From the NCBI RefSeq assembly GCF_900108475.1, contig NZ_FNWO01000011.1, positions 1-64,000 on the forward strand: a stretch of 64,000 nucleotides of DNA, read 5' to 3'. Under the pieces are notes generated by a model that worked only from the letters and a program-made list of their open reading frames with translations, did no database searches and was not told where the DNA came from. Shown piece by piece: positions 8,604 through 17,809 of the stretch (position 1 is the first letter of the stretch; every line of letters begins with the position of its first letter). The position numbers were made by a program, and so were the translations under genes. The DNA comes from Magnetospirillum fulvum. Its GTDB lineage: Bacteria; Pseudomonadota; Alphaproteobacteria; Rhodospirillales; Magnetospirillaceae.

Positions 8604-9096
8604 CAGGCGCGATCCGCGCTGGCTCCCCCTGCTGGTCAGCGCGGCGATGGTCGTCCTTCTCGTCGTCCAGGTGGCGACGCCCCCCGCCCCGGACCCAACG
8701 CGACCGCCCCCCGCCCCCCGCGCCATCGTCCCGCCGCAGCCGCAATCGCCGCCGCAATCGCCCGAGTCCGCCGAATGGTCGCGTGTTCTCGACCGTCCGC
8801 TGTTTTCTCCAGATCGCCGACCGACCCCGACGGTGGCCGCCGCAACCGCGTTGGAGGGCTTTGTCGTGACCGGCATCGCCGTTTCGGAGCAGGCGGCCTC
8901 GGCGGTGGTGCGCCCCCCCGCCGGCAAAACGATCCGTCTGCGTCCCGGCCAGACTCTCGATGGCTGGACGGTGCGACGGATCGCCCCCCAGCGCGTGACC
9001 CTCGACCGGGCGGGCGAAAGCCTCGATCTGACACTCGACCCGAAGGGGCTCCGCTCTTCGGGCAAGGGCAAAGAGAAAAGCAAAGGAAATCCCTGA
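8560..9096 (+). CDS. GspC/GspN-like inner-membrane protein with HR domain
   Basis: This 178-residue protein has a cytoplasmic N-terminus, one membrane segment (about residues 22-42, LLVSAAMVVLLVVQVA), a proline-rich linker and a homology-region domain (WSRVLDRPLFSPDRR, then VTGIAVSEQAASAVVR and GQTLDGWTVRRI). This is the HR fold by which GspC binds the secretin N0 domain. No PDZ or coiled-coil domain follows, so it is the short GspC/GspN/HxcP type. It starts inside gspM in another frame, and its TGA overlaps the gspD ATG. Confidence 0.78.
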   Translation: MSVLSSPPKSAPARIRRDPRWLPLLVSAAMVVLLVVQVATPPAPDPTRPPPAPRAIVPPQPQSPPQSPESAEWSRVLDRPLFSPDRRPTPTVAAATALEGFVVTGIAVSEQAASAVVRPPAGKTIRLRPGQTLDGWTVRRIAPQRVTLDRAGESLDLTLDPKGLRSSGKGKEKSKGNP

Positions 9097-11246
9097 TGGA
9101 TCGCCGCCGCGCCGCCTGCCGCTTCAGCGGACTCGTCTTGCTGTCTCTTCTCGTCGTCGGATGCAGCGGAGAACGGTTCGAAACCCGCGACTCCCCGCCG
9201 CCGCCAGCCCCCCGGCTGCAAGACAGCGCCGCCCCCGCCGCGACCGCTCCAACCGCCCCGGCTGCGTCGGCTGCGCCGACCGCCGCCCCCCCTGTCGAGA
9301 TCCGGCGCGGCACCCAGCGTTTCATCGCCCCGCCCCGCCCCCATGCCGAAGCCCGGCGGGGCAGCGACGGCACGGTGTCGCTGAATTTCGTCAATGTCGA
9401 TATCCGCGACGTGGCAAAGGCGGTTCTGGGCGACATTCTGGGCCTCGATTACGTCGTCGATGGCGCGGTTCAGGGGACGGTGACGGTCGAGACGGCCCAG
9501 CCGGTGGCCCCGGCCGAAATCCTGCCCGCGTTCGAAAGCGGTCTGCGCGCGGCGGGGATGGGACTGGTCGAGCGGGCCAGCGGCTATGCGATCGTTCCCC
9601 TGGCCGAGGCGCGGCGGCAACCCGCCCTGGTGGGAACCCAATCGCCCGGATTCGGCACCGAGGCGATCACCTTGCGCTATGTCGGCGCCACCCAGTTGAA
9701 AAAGCTGTTCGACCCGATTGTTCCGGAAAACGCCATCCAGGCCGATCCGTCGCGCAACGTGCTGCTGCTGACCGGTTCGGGTGCCGACCGGTCCTCGTTG
9801 CGGGCGATGGTCGAACAATTCGACGTCAACTGGCTGCACGGAATGTCGTTCGCCCTGATCACGGTTCAGCGCGCCGACAGCCGCCGTCTGGTCGAGGAAC
9901 TCAACCAGATCATCAATGCGGAAGGATCGCCCTCTGCCGGGCTGGTCCGGCTGATCGCGATGACCCGGCTGAACGGAATCGTCGCGATCTCGCCGCAGCC
10001 GCAATATCTCGACGACGTCCGCTATTGGGCCGAAGAGCTCGACCGCGAGGGCGAAGGCGGCGAACGCCGTCTGTTCGTCTACCGGGTCCAGAACGGACGG
10101 GCCTCGAACCTCGCCGCCGTGCTGGGCAACATCTTCGGCACCGCCACTTCGGGCGAAAGCGGAGGAACCGCCGGAGCGGCAGCGGGCGGAGCATCCCCCA
10201 CCCGCGCCATCGCGGCGGCGATGAGTGCGAATGCGACACCGGCGGCGGCGGCGGCCTCGCCCCTGGCCACGACCGGCCCCGCCCTTGCGACCGGCCAAGC
10301 CGCTGGTCTGGGGCAGGTCCAGCAATTGCGGCTGGGCGAGGCGGGACGGACGATCAGCGTCACCAGCGACGACACCAACAACGCGATCGTGATTTACGCC
10401 ACGTCACGCGAATACGATCTGGTCGAACAGGCGCTCCGCAAGCTCGACACCCTGCCGCTCCAGGTTCTGATCGAAGCGGTGATCACCGAGGTCACCCTCA
10501 ACGATACGCTCCGCTTCGGTGTCGAATGGTACTTCAAGACCGGTACCAGCAATTTCAGCCTGACCTCGGGCAAGACCGCCCTTCCCGTCCAGTCCTTCCC
10601 CGGCTTTTCCTACCTGCTGTCGCAGGGGGACGGCATTCGCACCGTTATCAATGCCCTGGACAAGGTGACGACGATCAACGTCGTCTCGTCGCCGCAATTG
10701 CTGGTCCTCAACAACCAGACCGCCTCGCTTCAGGTCGGCGATCAGGTGCCCGTCGCCACCCAATCCTCGGTGAGCACAACCACCGCGAACGCGCCGGTGG
10801 TCAATTCGATCGAATACCGCGATACCGGGGTGATCTTGAAGGTGACGCCTCGGGTCAACGACAGCGGCTTGGTTCTGCTCGATATCGCCCAGGAGGTCAG
10901 CGACGTCGCCACCACCACCTCATCGACCCTCGATTCGCCCACGATCCAGCAACGACGGGTGTCCAGTTCGGTCGCGGTGCAAGACGGTCAGACCGTCGCG
11001 CTCGGCGGGCTGATCCGCGACAATCTGAGCCGGGGCAGCAACGGCATCCCGCTTCTGAAGGATATCCCCTATCTGGGCTCGCTGTTCGGGGCCACCGACA
11101 ACAGCCGGGTCCGGACCGAGTTGTTGGTGCTGCTGACCCCCCGGGTGGTGCGCAGCAGCGCCGAAGCCCAGGCCGTCACCGACGAATTGCGCCGCAAGAT
11201 TTCGACGATCGAGCCGATCCCCATCCCGAAAGCTCCGCGCCCATGA
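9096..11246 (+). CDS. gspD: Type II secretion liposecretin GspD
   Basis: The 716-residue secretin forms the outer-membrane channel. Its signal sequence ends in a lipobox (LLVVGC, Cys at about residue 26), so it should be a lipoprotein. A Pro/Ala-rich linker, the N0 domain (SLNFVNVDIRDVAKAVLGDILG), N1-N3 domains with a long Gly/Ala/Ser-rich insert, and the secretin core (VINALDKVTTINVVSSPQLLVLNNQTA, VALGGLIRD, LLVLLTPRVV) follow. Lipidated secretins such as HxcQ reach the outer membrane without a separate pilotin. AAGGAAA precedes the ATG at a normal distance. It overlaps gspK as ATGA. Confidence 0.95.
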   Translation: MDRRRAACRFSGLVLLSLLVVGCSGERFETRDSPPPPAPRLQDSAAPAATAPTAPAASAAPTAAPPVEIRRGTQRFIAPPRPHAEARRGSDGTVSLNFVNVDIRDVAKAVLGDILGLDYVVDGAVQGTVTVETAQPVAPAEILPAFESGLRAAGMGLVERASGYAIVPLAEARRQPALVGTQSPGFGTEAITLRYVGATQLKKLFDPIVPENAIQADPSRNVLLLTGSGADRSSLRAMVEQFDVNWLHGMSFALITVQRADSRRLVEELNQIINAEGSPSAGLVRLIAMTRLNGIVAISPQPQYLDDVRYWAEELDREGEGGERRLFVYRVQNGRASNLAAVLGNIFGTATSGESGGTAGAAAGGASPTRAIAAAMSANATPAAAAASPLATTGPALATGQAAGLGQVQQLRLGEAGRTISVTSDDTNNAIVIYATSREYDLVEQALRKLDTLPLQVLIEAVITEVTLNDTLRFGVEWYFKTGTSNFSLTSGKTALPVQSFPGFSYLLSQGDGIRTVINALDKVTTINVVSSPQLLVLNNQTASLQVGDQVPVATQSSVSTTTANAPVVNSIEYRDTGVILKVTPRVNDSGLVLLDIAQEVSDVATTTSSTLDSPTIQQRRVSSSVAVQDGQTVALGGLIRDNLSRGSNGIPLLKDIPYLGSLFGATDNSRVRTELLVLLTPRVVRSSAEAQAVTDELRRKISTIEPIPIPKAPRP

Positions 11247-12094
11247 CCGGGCGGGACGATGGCGGTTTCGCGATGGTGACGGCCGTCGTCGCGGTCGGAC
11301 TGTTCGCGTGGATGGCGCTGTTGTTCCTCCAGGCGGGTCGAGGCGACGCGGTGCTGGCCCGGGCGGCGACCGACCGGGCTCGCCTGGAGGCGGCGGCCGA
11401 TGCCGGGGTGATGATCGCCCTGCACGGATTGGGGCAGGAGAACCGGACCCTGCGCTGGCCGATCGACGGAACGGCCCGAACCCTAAGCTTCGACGGAACC
11501 GCTTTGACCGTCACGGTCGAGGACGAACGCGGCAAGGTGCCGATCAACACCGCCTCGCCCCAGGTGCTGCGCCAATTGCTGGCGGGGATCGGACTCCAGG
11601 GCGAGGGGCTCGACGCTCTCCAGGACGCGATCCTCGACTGGATCGACGGCGACGATGCCCCCCGCGCGCATGGAGCCGAGGACAAGAGCTATCTCGCGGT
11701 CGGGGCCGAGATGCTGCCCCGCAACGAGGCGATCCGCACTCTTGAGGAATTGCTGGAGGTGCGCGGGATGAGCCCCGAGAGTTTCGCCCGTCTCGCCCCC
11801 TCCCTTACCCTGCTCGAAGCCGGGGCGTTCAACGAACGGACGGCAACGCCGCTGGCCCTGATGGCGATGCACCAATCCAGCGCCAATTCGGTCGAGGTGC
11901 AGAACCGTGCCCGCGACATCGCCGGAGCCGGTCGACCCGCGATCGAGATCACCCAGGATATCTCGCTGAAAGGACGACCGCTGACTCTCCGGGTCGAAGC
12001 CAGGCGGCCCGGCGGGGCCGCCCTGACCCGAATCGTCGTCGTCGAACTGACCTCCGACCCGGATCAACCGGTCTGGATCCGTCGCTCCCGATGA
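11243..12094 (+). CDS. gspK: Minor pseudopilin GspK
   Basis: GspK caps the pseudopilus tip. The 283-residue protein starts MTGRDDGG before FAMVTAVVAVGLFAWMALLFL. The usual Glu at +5 is replaced by Thr, as is common for GspK. The globular domain has the family signature DERGKVPINTASPQVLRQLL and the DWIDGDDAPRAHGAEDKSYL region. It overlaps gspD and gspO by four bases each. Confidence 0.93.
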   Translation: MTGRDDGGFAMVTAVVAVGLFAWMALLFLQAGRGDAVLARAATDRARLEAAADAGVMIALHGLGQENRTLRWPIDGTARTLSFDGTALTVTVEDERGKVPINTASPQVLRQLLAGIGLQGEGLDALQDAILDWIDGDDAPRAHGAEDKSYLAVGAEMLPRNEAIRTLEELLEVRGMSPESFARLAPSLTLLEAGAFNERTATPLALMAMHQSSANSVEVQNRARDIAGAGRPAIEITQDISLKGRPLTLRVEARRPGGAALTRIVVVELTSDPDQPVWIRRSR

Positions 12095-12714
12095 TCGAGC
12101 GCCCCGACCTTGCCGCCATCACAATCGCGGCCCTTGTCCTCGGTGCCGCCGCCCTGCCGGTGGTGCGGACCTTTGCGCCGGGGCGGCGATGGTCGTGGCC
12201 GATCCGAACCATCGTCGCGGCACAGACGGCGCTCTCGTGGGGGATCGCCTGTCTTCTCCCGCCGCCCTGGGCCTATCTCGGCCTGATCCTGGCCTGGTGT
12301 CTGCTTGTCCTCGCCCTGGTCGATTATCTTGAGTTGCGCCTGCCCGACCGGCTGACCTTGCCCCTGACCGGGCTTGGCCTGCTGACATCGCTGACCATCG
12401 ACGGGGGCGATCCGGTGGCGAGCGGCCTTGGCGCGGTCGCGGGCTATGGAATCTTCACCCTGATCGCATGGCTGTATCGGCGGCTGCGCGGTCTGGACGG
12501 GCTGGGCCAGGGAGATGCCAAGCTGCTGGCCGCCTGCGGTGCCTGGCTTGGCTGGCCGGGACTGGCCCCGGTGGTGCTGACCGCCTCTCTTCTGGCCTTG
12601 GCCGTCCTGCTCGTCCATCGGTTCGTCACCCATCGCCCCATCGCCCCCCATGAGGCGTTTCCATTCGGCCCGTTTCTGTGCGGCGGATTCTGGCTGGTCT
12701 GGGTGCTGGGGTAG
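12091..12714 (+). CDS. gspO: Prepilin peptidase, A24 family, without the methyltransferase domain
   Basis: This polytopic aspartyl protease cleaves pseudopilin leaders at the inner membrane. Both catalytic aspartates are visible: one in LVDYLELRLPDRLTLP, the other in GQGDAKLL (the GxGD motif). At 207 residues it lacks the N-terminal cysteine-rich methyltransferase domain of full-length PilD/GspO, so methylation may be absent or done elsewhere. It is the last gene of the secretion operon and overlaps gspK by four bases. Confidence 0.88.
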   Translation: MIERPDLAAITIAALVLGAAALPVVRTFAPGRRWSWPIRTIVAAQTALSWGIACLLPPPWAYLGLILAWCLLVLALVDYLELRLPDRLTLPLTGLGLLTSLTIDGGDPVASGLGAVAGYGIFTLIAWLYRRLRGLDGLGQGDAKLLAACGAWLGWPGLAPVVLTASLLALAVLLVHRFVTHRPIAPHEAFPFGPFLCGGFWLVWVLG

Positions 12715-12900
12715 GCTCGGGAAAATACGCTATATCGTTCTGGTGCTTCCGGCCCTATGCGGGGGGTGATAATACTTTTGCATCGCATCGGGGAAGCCTA
12801 AACGGCGAAACACTCTTTTGCCTTATTTTACCGATAATCCGTCAATCCAAGAGAACAAGACAATATCGCAACATCAACCATTACGCTCCTCTGTGGAAAA

Positions 12901-14625
12901 ATGAAGTCTCTCTTCTTGATCGTCGCCCTGCTTCTAGGATGCCTTCTCGCTGCTCCGGCCAATGCGAATGATCTGATCGCCGAACGCGCTATCCGAGCCG
13001 ATGTCACGGAAACGCTGACGATTGACGATATCGTCGCGGGCGCGGCAACGGATTTCAAGCCCGCCGAGATCATTCGCTTCCGCGGATCGCCCCAATGGAT
13101 TCGCCTGCGGGTCCGCGCCCCCGCCGAGGGCAGCAAGGTCGTATTGTTCATTCGCCCGACCTACCTCAACGACGTCCGTCTCTATCAGGCTGATCCCTCC
13201 GCACCGAACGGATGGACGACGCGCATGACCGGGAGCGACTATCCCTACGGCGAACGTGACCGGCGCAGGATTTCGCTGGGCTTTGTCATCAACGTCTCCG
13301 CCCCCGAAGAGACCGTCTACTTCCGGATCGAAAGCAGGCACCGTACCATTTTGAACATCGAGGCGCTGACCCCGCTTGAAGCAGAACAAAAAGATTTCGA
13401 CAGAGACCTTCTCTTCGTCTTTTTCGTCACGACGATGACCACCTTGTTATTATGGGCCATTCATTCGTACTTTTTGGACAGACAGAAGGTCTTCGCCTTA
13501 TTCGCCCTCCACCAATTAGTTTATACCTTGTTTGGAATCTCGGTCACCGGCTATGTCGCGCCGCTGCTGCCCCCCCAATTGTCCGGGCAGACCGATACCA
13601 TCGGCGGAGTCGTCTACATCCTGATCGGGCTGACGATGACGCTGTTCTGCCGAGAATTGTTCAAGCCGTACTCCCCGCCCCGGGCGATACGATGGGGGTT
13701 CTGGGCTTTGATCGCCCTGTTCTCCCTCAATTGCACGGCCTTCCTCGCCGGATACAAAGCGCCCGCGACGTTGTCGAACACCATCGCCACCAAGTTGATG
13801 CTGATCTACTTCGTGATCGCCTCGTTCCATCTGCGGACGGAGGGAACGCCGCGACGGGTCGTGATCCAGGTCATGTTTGCCTCCATCCTGATCAACAATA
13901 TGGCCTTCTGGATCCCGACCTATCTCGACCTCAACGTCACCGTTTTCAAATGGAGCGGGATCCAGGTTCTGTTCGTCGATGGGTTCCTGATCGCCTGCCT
14001 GTTCGCGGTGATGGCCTATGTCCGCGCCCGCGCCGTCCGACGCGAAGCGGTCGAGGCGGCCCAGGCCCTGGCGATCATCAACCGCAATCTTCAACAAGAG
14101 ATCGAACGGAAGGATCAGGCCCAGACCGAAGCCCGAACCGACTTCCTGACCGGTTTGTTCAACCGCCGCCATTTCTTCGAACTGGCCCAGCGCGAACTGG
14201 ACCGCTCGATCCGCTATCGGCAGCCCTTCACCCTGCTGATGATCGATATCGACCATTTCAAGCAGATCAACGACACCTGGGGTCATAGTTTCGGCGACGA
14301 GGTTCTGCGCACCGTTGCCTGGATTCTGCGCGACACGCTGCGTAGCGTCGATATTTTCGGCCGTACCGGGGGTGAGGAATTCGCCGCCGTGATCGTCGAG
14401 AGCAGCGAAGCCGATGCGGTCGAGATCGCCCACAGAGTCCGGGCCGCTGTCGAAGCGAATCCGCTGACCGCCCCGGACGGAACGACGATCCAGGTGACTG
14501 TTTCGATCGGAATCACCCATCTGCGCGGACGTATGGTCGGGTTCGACCGCGTGATGAACGAAGCCGATCAGGCGATGTACGCGGCCAAAAAAACCGGCCG
14601 CAACCGGATCATGGTCAACGCCTAA
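12901..14625 (+). CDS. 7TMR-DISM sensor diguanylate cyclase
   Basis: The 574-residue protein makes cyclic di-GMP in response to an unknown periplasmic signal. A signal peptide (1-22, ending ANA) leads to a 7TMR-DISMED2 carbohydrate-binding-like domain (about 40-165). Seven membrane segments (about 170-380), a short coiled coil and a C-terminal GGDEF domain (about 415-572) follow. The active-site motif is GGEEF at residues 490-494. An RxxD inhibitory site (RSVD, 481-484) lies five residues upstream, so feedback inhibition by c-di-GMP is expected. The gene stands alone after a 186-base gap. Confidence 0.93.
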   Translation: MKSLFLIVALLLGCLLAAPANANDLIAERAIRADVTETLTIDDIVAGAATDFKPAEIIRFRGSPQWIRLRVRAPAEGSKVVLFIRPTYLNDVRLYQADPSAPNGWTTRMTGSDYPYGERDRRRISLGFVINVSAPEETVYFRIESRHRTILNIEALTPLEAEQKDFDRDLLFVFFVTTMTTLLLWAIHSYFLDRQKVFALFALHQLVYTLFGISVTGYVAPLLPPQLSGQTDTIGGVVYILIGLTMTLFCRELFKPYSPPRAIRWGFWALIALFSLNCTAFLAGYKAPATLSNTIATKLMLIYFVIASFHLRTEGTPRRVVIQVMFASILINNMAFWIPTYLDLNVTVFKWSGIQVLFVDGFLIACLFAVMAYVRARAVRREAVEAAQALAIINRNLQQEIERKDQAQTEARTDFLTGLFNRRHFFELAQRELDRSIRYRQPFTLLMIDIDHFKQINDTWGHSFGDEVLRTVAWILRDTLRSVDIFGRTGGEEFAAVIVESSEADAVEIAHRVRAAVEANPLTAPDGTTIQVTVSIGITHLRGRMVGFDRVMNEADQAMYAAKKTGRNRIMVNA

Positions 14626-14725
14626 AGGCGGGCGGCTTGCGCGGGCTGATCGGGGGGGCTAGGGTTGCCTCCCGCTCATCGAGCGACACATCACGCCAGA
14701 CCGCCGTTTTTCCGGAGACTATCGA

Positions 14726-15145
14726 ATGCGGACAGCCCTGCTGTCGCTCTTCATCTTGTGCTCGGCAGGCGCGGCCCAGGCCGCCGACCTGACCCTGACC
14801 GTGATCCATGCCGCCGATTTCGGCCCGGTGCGGGGGATGGTGTTCGGCGATGCCGACAGCTTCGACCGCCGCGAGTCGCCGGTGGCGAAATTCTCGCAAA
14901 CATCGGAAAACGGAATCGTCGTCGTCAGCCTCGCCAACCTGCCGCCCGGTCGCTATGCGGTGGCGCTGTACCAGGATCGCAACGGCAACGACCGGCTGGA
15001 CAAGACGATGTTCGGCCTGCCCACCGAACCTTATGGCTTTTCCAACGATGCCAGCGCTCCGTTAGGGCCGCCCGATTTCGATCAGGCGGCTTTCGTCATC
15101 GCCCAGACCGAACAGCACCATGCCATCACCATCACCCTGCGCTGA
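14726..15145 (+). CDS. DUF2141 periplasmic protein
   Basis: This 139-residue exported protein has a signal peptide (1-19, AQA cut) and one DUF2141 domain with the typical LPPGRYAVALYQDRNGN and GLPTEPYGFSND blocks. The family has an immunoglobulin-like beta fold and no known activity. The 3' end overlaps the next gene by 26 bases. Confidence 0.88.
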   Translation: MRTALLSLFILCSAGAAQAADLTLTVIHAADFGPVRGMVFGDADSFDRRESPVAKFSQTSENGIVVVSLANLPPGRYAVALYQDRNGNDRLDKTMFGLPTEPYGFSNDASAPLGPPDFDQAAFVIAQTEQHHAITITLR

Positions 15146-15899
15146 TCCCGCCGCGATCCTGATCACCGGGGCGTCGTCGGGGCTGGGGGCGGCGCTGGCC
15201 GTGGAATACGCCACAGCCGGAATCACCCTGTTTCTCTGCGGGCGCGACGAGGCCCGGCTGGCGGCGGTGGCGGCAACCTGCCGCGCGCGAGGAGCCGAGG
15301 TTCTGGCCACCTCGCTCGATGTCACTGGGGCCGAGGCGGTCGCCGCCTGGGTCGCCGCCTGCGACCGTCACCGCCCGCTTGACCTCGTCATCGCCAATGC
15401 CGGGATCTCGGCCGGAACCGCGGGCGGAACCGAGGGAGCCGAGCAGACCCGGGCGATCTTCGCCGTCAATCTCGACGGAACCGTCAACACGGTGATGCCC
15501 GCCATCGCGGCAATGCGGCCGCGCGGGCGTGGCCAGATCGCGCTGATGAGTTCGATGGCAAGCTTTCGCGGCGTGGGCGGCGCGCCAGCCTATTGCGGCT
15601 CGAAAGCGGCGGTGCGGGTGTGGGGCGAGGCCCTGCGCGGCGCGCTGGCGGCGGACGGCATCGCCGTCTCGGTGATCTGTCCCGGCTTCGTCGCGACCCC
15701 GATGACCGCGATCAACGATTTCGCAATGCCGTTCCTGATGACGGCGGACTCCGCCGCCCGGCTGATCCGGCGCAAGCTGGCCGCCAATCGCGGCCGGATC
15801 GCCTTTCCCGGACCGATGGCGGCCTTGAGCTGGCTGGCCGCCGCCCTGCCCGATTCCATCGCCGACCGCCTGACCCGCCATCTTCCGGCCAAGCGGTAA
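15120..15899 (+). CDS. Short-chain dehydrogenase/reductase
   Basis: A classical SDR of 259 residues. The nucleotide-binding motif TGASSGLG is near residue 14, NAG near 85, the catalytic Ser lies in ALMSSMASF, and the YxxxK pair is in AYCGSKAAV. Substrate is unknown. The C-terminal region (MPFLMTADSAARLIRRKLAANRG) resembles SDRs often annotated in lipid or sugar metabolism. It starts inside the preceding gene, suggesting co-expression. Confidence 0.87.
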   Translation: MPSPSPCADPAAILITGASSGLGAALAVEYATAGITLFLCGRDEARLAAVAATCRARGAEVLATSLDVTGAEAVAAWVAACDRHRPLDLVIANAGISAGTAGGTEGAEQTRAIFAVNLDGTVNTVMPAIAAMRPRGRGQIALMSSMASFRGVGGAPAYCGSKAAVRVWGEALRGALAADGIAVSVICPGFVATPMTAINDFAMPFLMTADSAARLIRRKLAANRGRIAFPGPMAALSWLAAALPDSIADRLTRHLPAKR

Positions 15900-15972
15900 T
15901 GGCGGCGATGAGGCCAGAGCCTGATAATCCGGCCCGACAGGGCACAATGACAGTGACGAACAAGGGAGAACG

Positions 15973-16875
15973 ATGGTGAGCATCGCCAGCATGACCGGCT
16001 ATGCCCGCGCCGAAGGGCGCGATTCCCTGACCTCATGGGTGTGGGAGGCCAAAAGCGTCAATGGCCGCGGCTTCGATCTGCGTCTGCGCCTGCCATCGGG
16101 CCACGACGGACTCGACATCCCAGCCCGCGAGGCCGCCGCCCGCCGCATCGCCCGCGGCAATGTCCAATTGTCGCTGACCCTGTCGCGCCAGAGCGACGCG
16201 GGCGAGATGCGGATCAACACCGCGCTGCTGACCCGTCTGGCCGATCTGTGCCGCGAGTGGCAGGCGGTGCGGCCCGAATTGGCTCCGGCGCGGATGGACG
16301 GGCTGCTGGCGATCCGGGGCGTAATCGAACCCGCCACCGAGGACGAGCCCGCCGAGGACGCGGCCGGACGCGACGCCCGCGCCGCCGCGTTGAAGGACTC
16401 GCTGGAGGCGGTGCTGGACCAACTGGTGGCATCGCGCCGGGGCGAAGGGGCACGGATCGGCGCGGTGCTGAAGGTCCAGTTGGACGAGATCAAGGCGCTG
16501 ACCGCGCGGGCCGGGGCCTGCGCCGCTCTGCGCCCCGAAGCGATCCGCGAGCGTTTTTCCCTGCAATTGGCGGCGGTGCTGGACGCCGTCCCCAGCCTGA
16601 GCGAAGACCGAGTGGCGCAGGAAGTCGCCCTGCTGCTGGTCAAGGTCGATGTGCGCGAGGAACTGGACCGGCTCGCCGCCCATGTCGCGGCGGCGGCGGC
16701 CCTGCTCGACCAGGGCGGCGTGATCGGGCGCAAGCTCGACTTCCTGGCCCAGGAATTCAACCGCGAGGCCAACACGCTGTGCTCCAAATCGGCCGATGTC
16801 GACCTGACCCGGATCGGCCTCGATTTGAAGGCGGTGATCGATCAGTTCAAGGAGCAGGTGCAGAACATCGAGTAG
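15973..16875 (+). CDS. YicC family endoribonuclease
   Basis: The 300-residue protein starts SIASMTGYARAEG and carries the YicC N-terminal domain and the DUF1732 C-terminal domain (KLDFLAQEFNREANTLCSKSAD). YicC proteins are RNases linked in E. coli to small-RNA turnover. AAGGGAG precedes the ATG. It follows the SDR by 73 bases on the same strand. Confidence 0.93.
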   Translation: MVSIASMTGYARAEGRDSLTSWVWEAKSVNGRGFDLRLRLPSGHDGLDIPAREAAARRIARGNVQLSLTLSRQSDAGEMRINTALLTRLADLCREWQAVRPELAPARMDGLLAIRGVIEPATEDEPAEDAAGRDARAAALKDSLEAVLDQLVASRRGEGARIGAVLKVQLDEIKALTARAGACAALRPEAIRERFSLQLAAVLDAVPSLSEDRVAQEVALLLVKVDVREELDRLAAHVAAAAALLDQGGVIGRKLDFLAQEFNREANTLCSKSADVDLTRIGLDLKAVIDQFKEQVQNIE

Positions 16876-16969
16876 ACCGGGTATTTTTCCCGCCAGGGCG
16901 CTTGCTCCGGCGGCGGCCATCGGCCAATATGCCTGCCTCATCCTCATGGTTCCGAAGGTTGACTCTCCC

Positions 16970-17740
16970 ATGATCGCCAAACCCCTTGCCGCTCTTCTCC
17001 TGACGTCGGCCCTCGCTTTGTCCGCGTCCCCGGTCGCCGCCCAGGACAGCGGTGCCTTGACCCCCAAGCAGGCCGAGGCGGTCAAGAAGGTCGTCCGCGA
17101 CTACCTGATGGAACACCCCGAAGTTCTGGCCGAATCGCTTGAGGCCCTGCGCGAGAAGATGCGCGCCCAGGCCGAGGCCGACGCCCACAAGATGCTCGAA
17201 GCCCGCAAGGACGACGTCTATCGCAGCGCCGACGATCCGGTCAGCGGCAACACCAAGGGCGACATCACCATCGTCCAGTTCTTCGATTACAATTGCGGCT
17301 TCTGCAAGCAGACCTTCGATTCCCTGTGGGAAGCGGTCAAGGCCGACGGCAAGGTCCGCGTCGTCTACAAGGAATATCCGATCCTGGGGCCGGATTCGGT
17401 GTTCGCCGCTCGCGTCGCCCTGGTCGCCAAGGCGCAGAGCCAGGCCAAGTACGACGACCTCCACCGCGCTCTGATGAAGTTCCGCGGCCGCCTCGACGAG
17501 AAGGCGGTGCTGCGGATCGCCGCCGAGCAGGGCTTCAATGTCGAGCAATTGAAGAAGGACATCACCAACCCCGAGATCGACCGCCAGCTGTCGAAGGTGT
17601 TCGACCTCGGCCGCGCCCTCGATATCGGCGGCACGCCCACCTTCATCATCGGCGACCGCATTTTGTCGAGCGCGCTCGACCAGACCACCTTCCGCCAGTT
17701 GATCGACAACGCGCGCAAGACCGGCGCGGGCAAGAGCTGA
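16970..17740 (+). CDS. DsbA-family periplasmic thiol-disulfide oxidoreductase
   Basis: A 256-residue exported thioredoxin-fold protein. The start at 16970 gives a clean signal peptide (MIAKPLAALLLTSALALS, AQ cut near residue 25); an ATG at 16946 would bury it. A helical N-terminal region (about 35-85) precedes the DsbA-like domain with active site CGFC in FDYNCGFCK and a cis-Pro loop GGTPTFIIG. This layout matches the Com1/ScsC-like group rather than classical DsbA. A strong terminator follows directly. Confidence 0.88.
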   Translation: MIAKPLAALLLTSALALSASPVAAQDSGALTPKQAEAVKKVVRDYLMEHPEVLAESLEALREKMRAQAEADAHKMLEARKDDVYRSADDPVSGNTKGDITIVQFFDYNCGFCKQTFDSLWEAVKADGKVRVVYKEYPILGPDSVFAARVALVAKAQSQAKYDDLHRALMKFRGRLDEKAVLRIAAEQGFNVEQLKKDITNPEIDRQLSKVFDLGRALDIGGTPTFIIGDRILSSALDQTTFRQLIDNARKTGAGKS

Positions 17741-17757
17741 TCGCCGCTCGGCACAGC

Positions 17758-17793
17758 AAAAACCCGGCGAGGGAAACCTCGCCGGGTTTTTTT
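17758..17793. terminator. Bidirectional rho-independent terminator
   Basis: A perfect 12-bp stem (17761-17772 with 17777-17788) and GAAA loop is followed by T residues on the plus strand and preceded by A residues. It can therefore stop both the DsbA-like gene and the convergent minus-strand membrane protein gene. Confidence 0.95.
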
Positions 17794-17809
17794 ATGGAAG
17801 CATCACCGC

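Noticed and set aside
8052-11246. A single 1064-residue GspM-GspD fusion protein
   Set aside because: The middle third is low-complexity shadow of the gspC-like gene, and gspD has its own signal sequence and ribosome-binding site.
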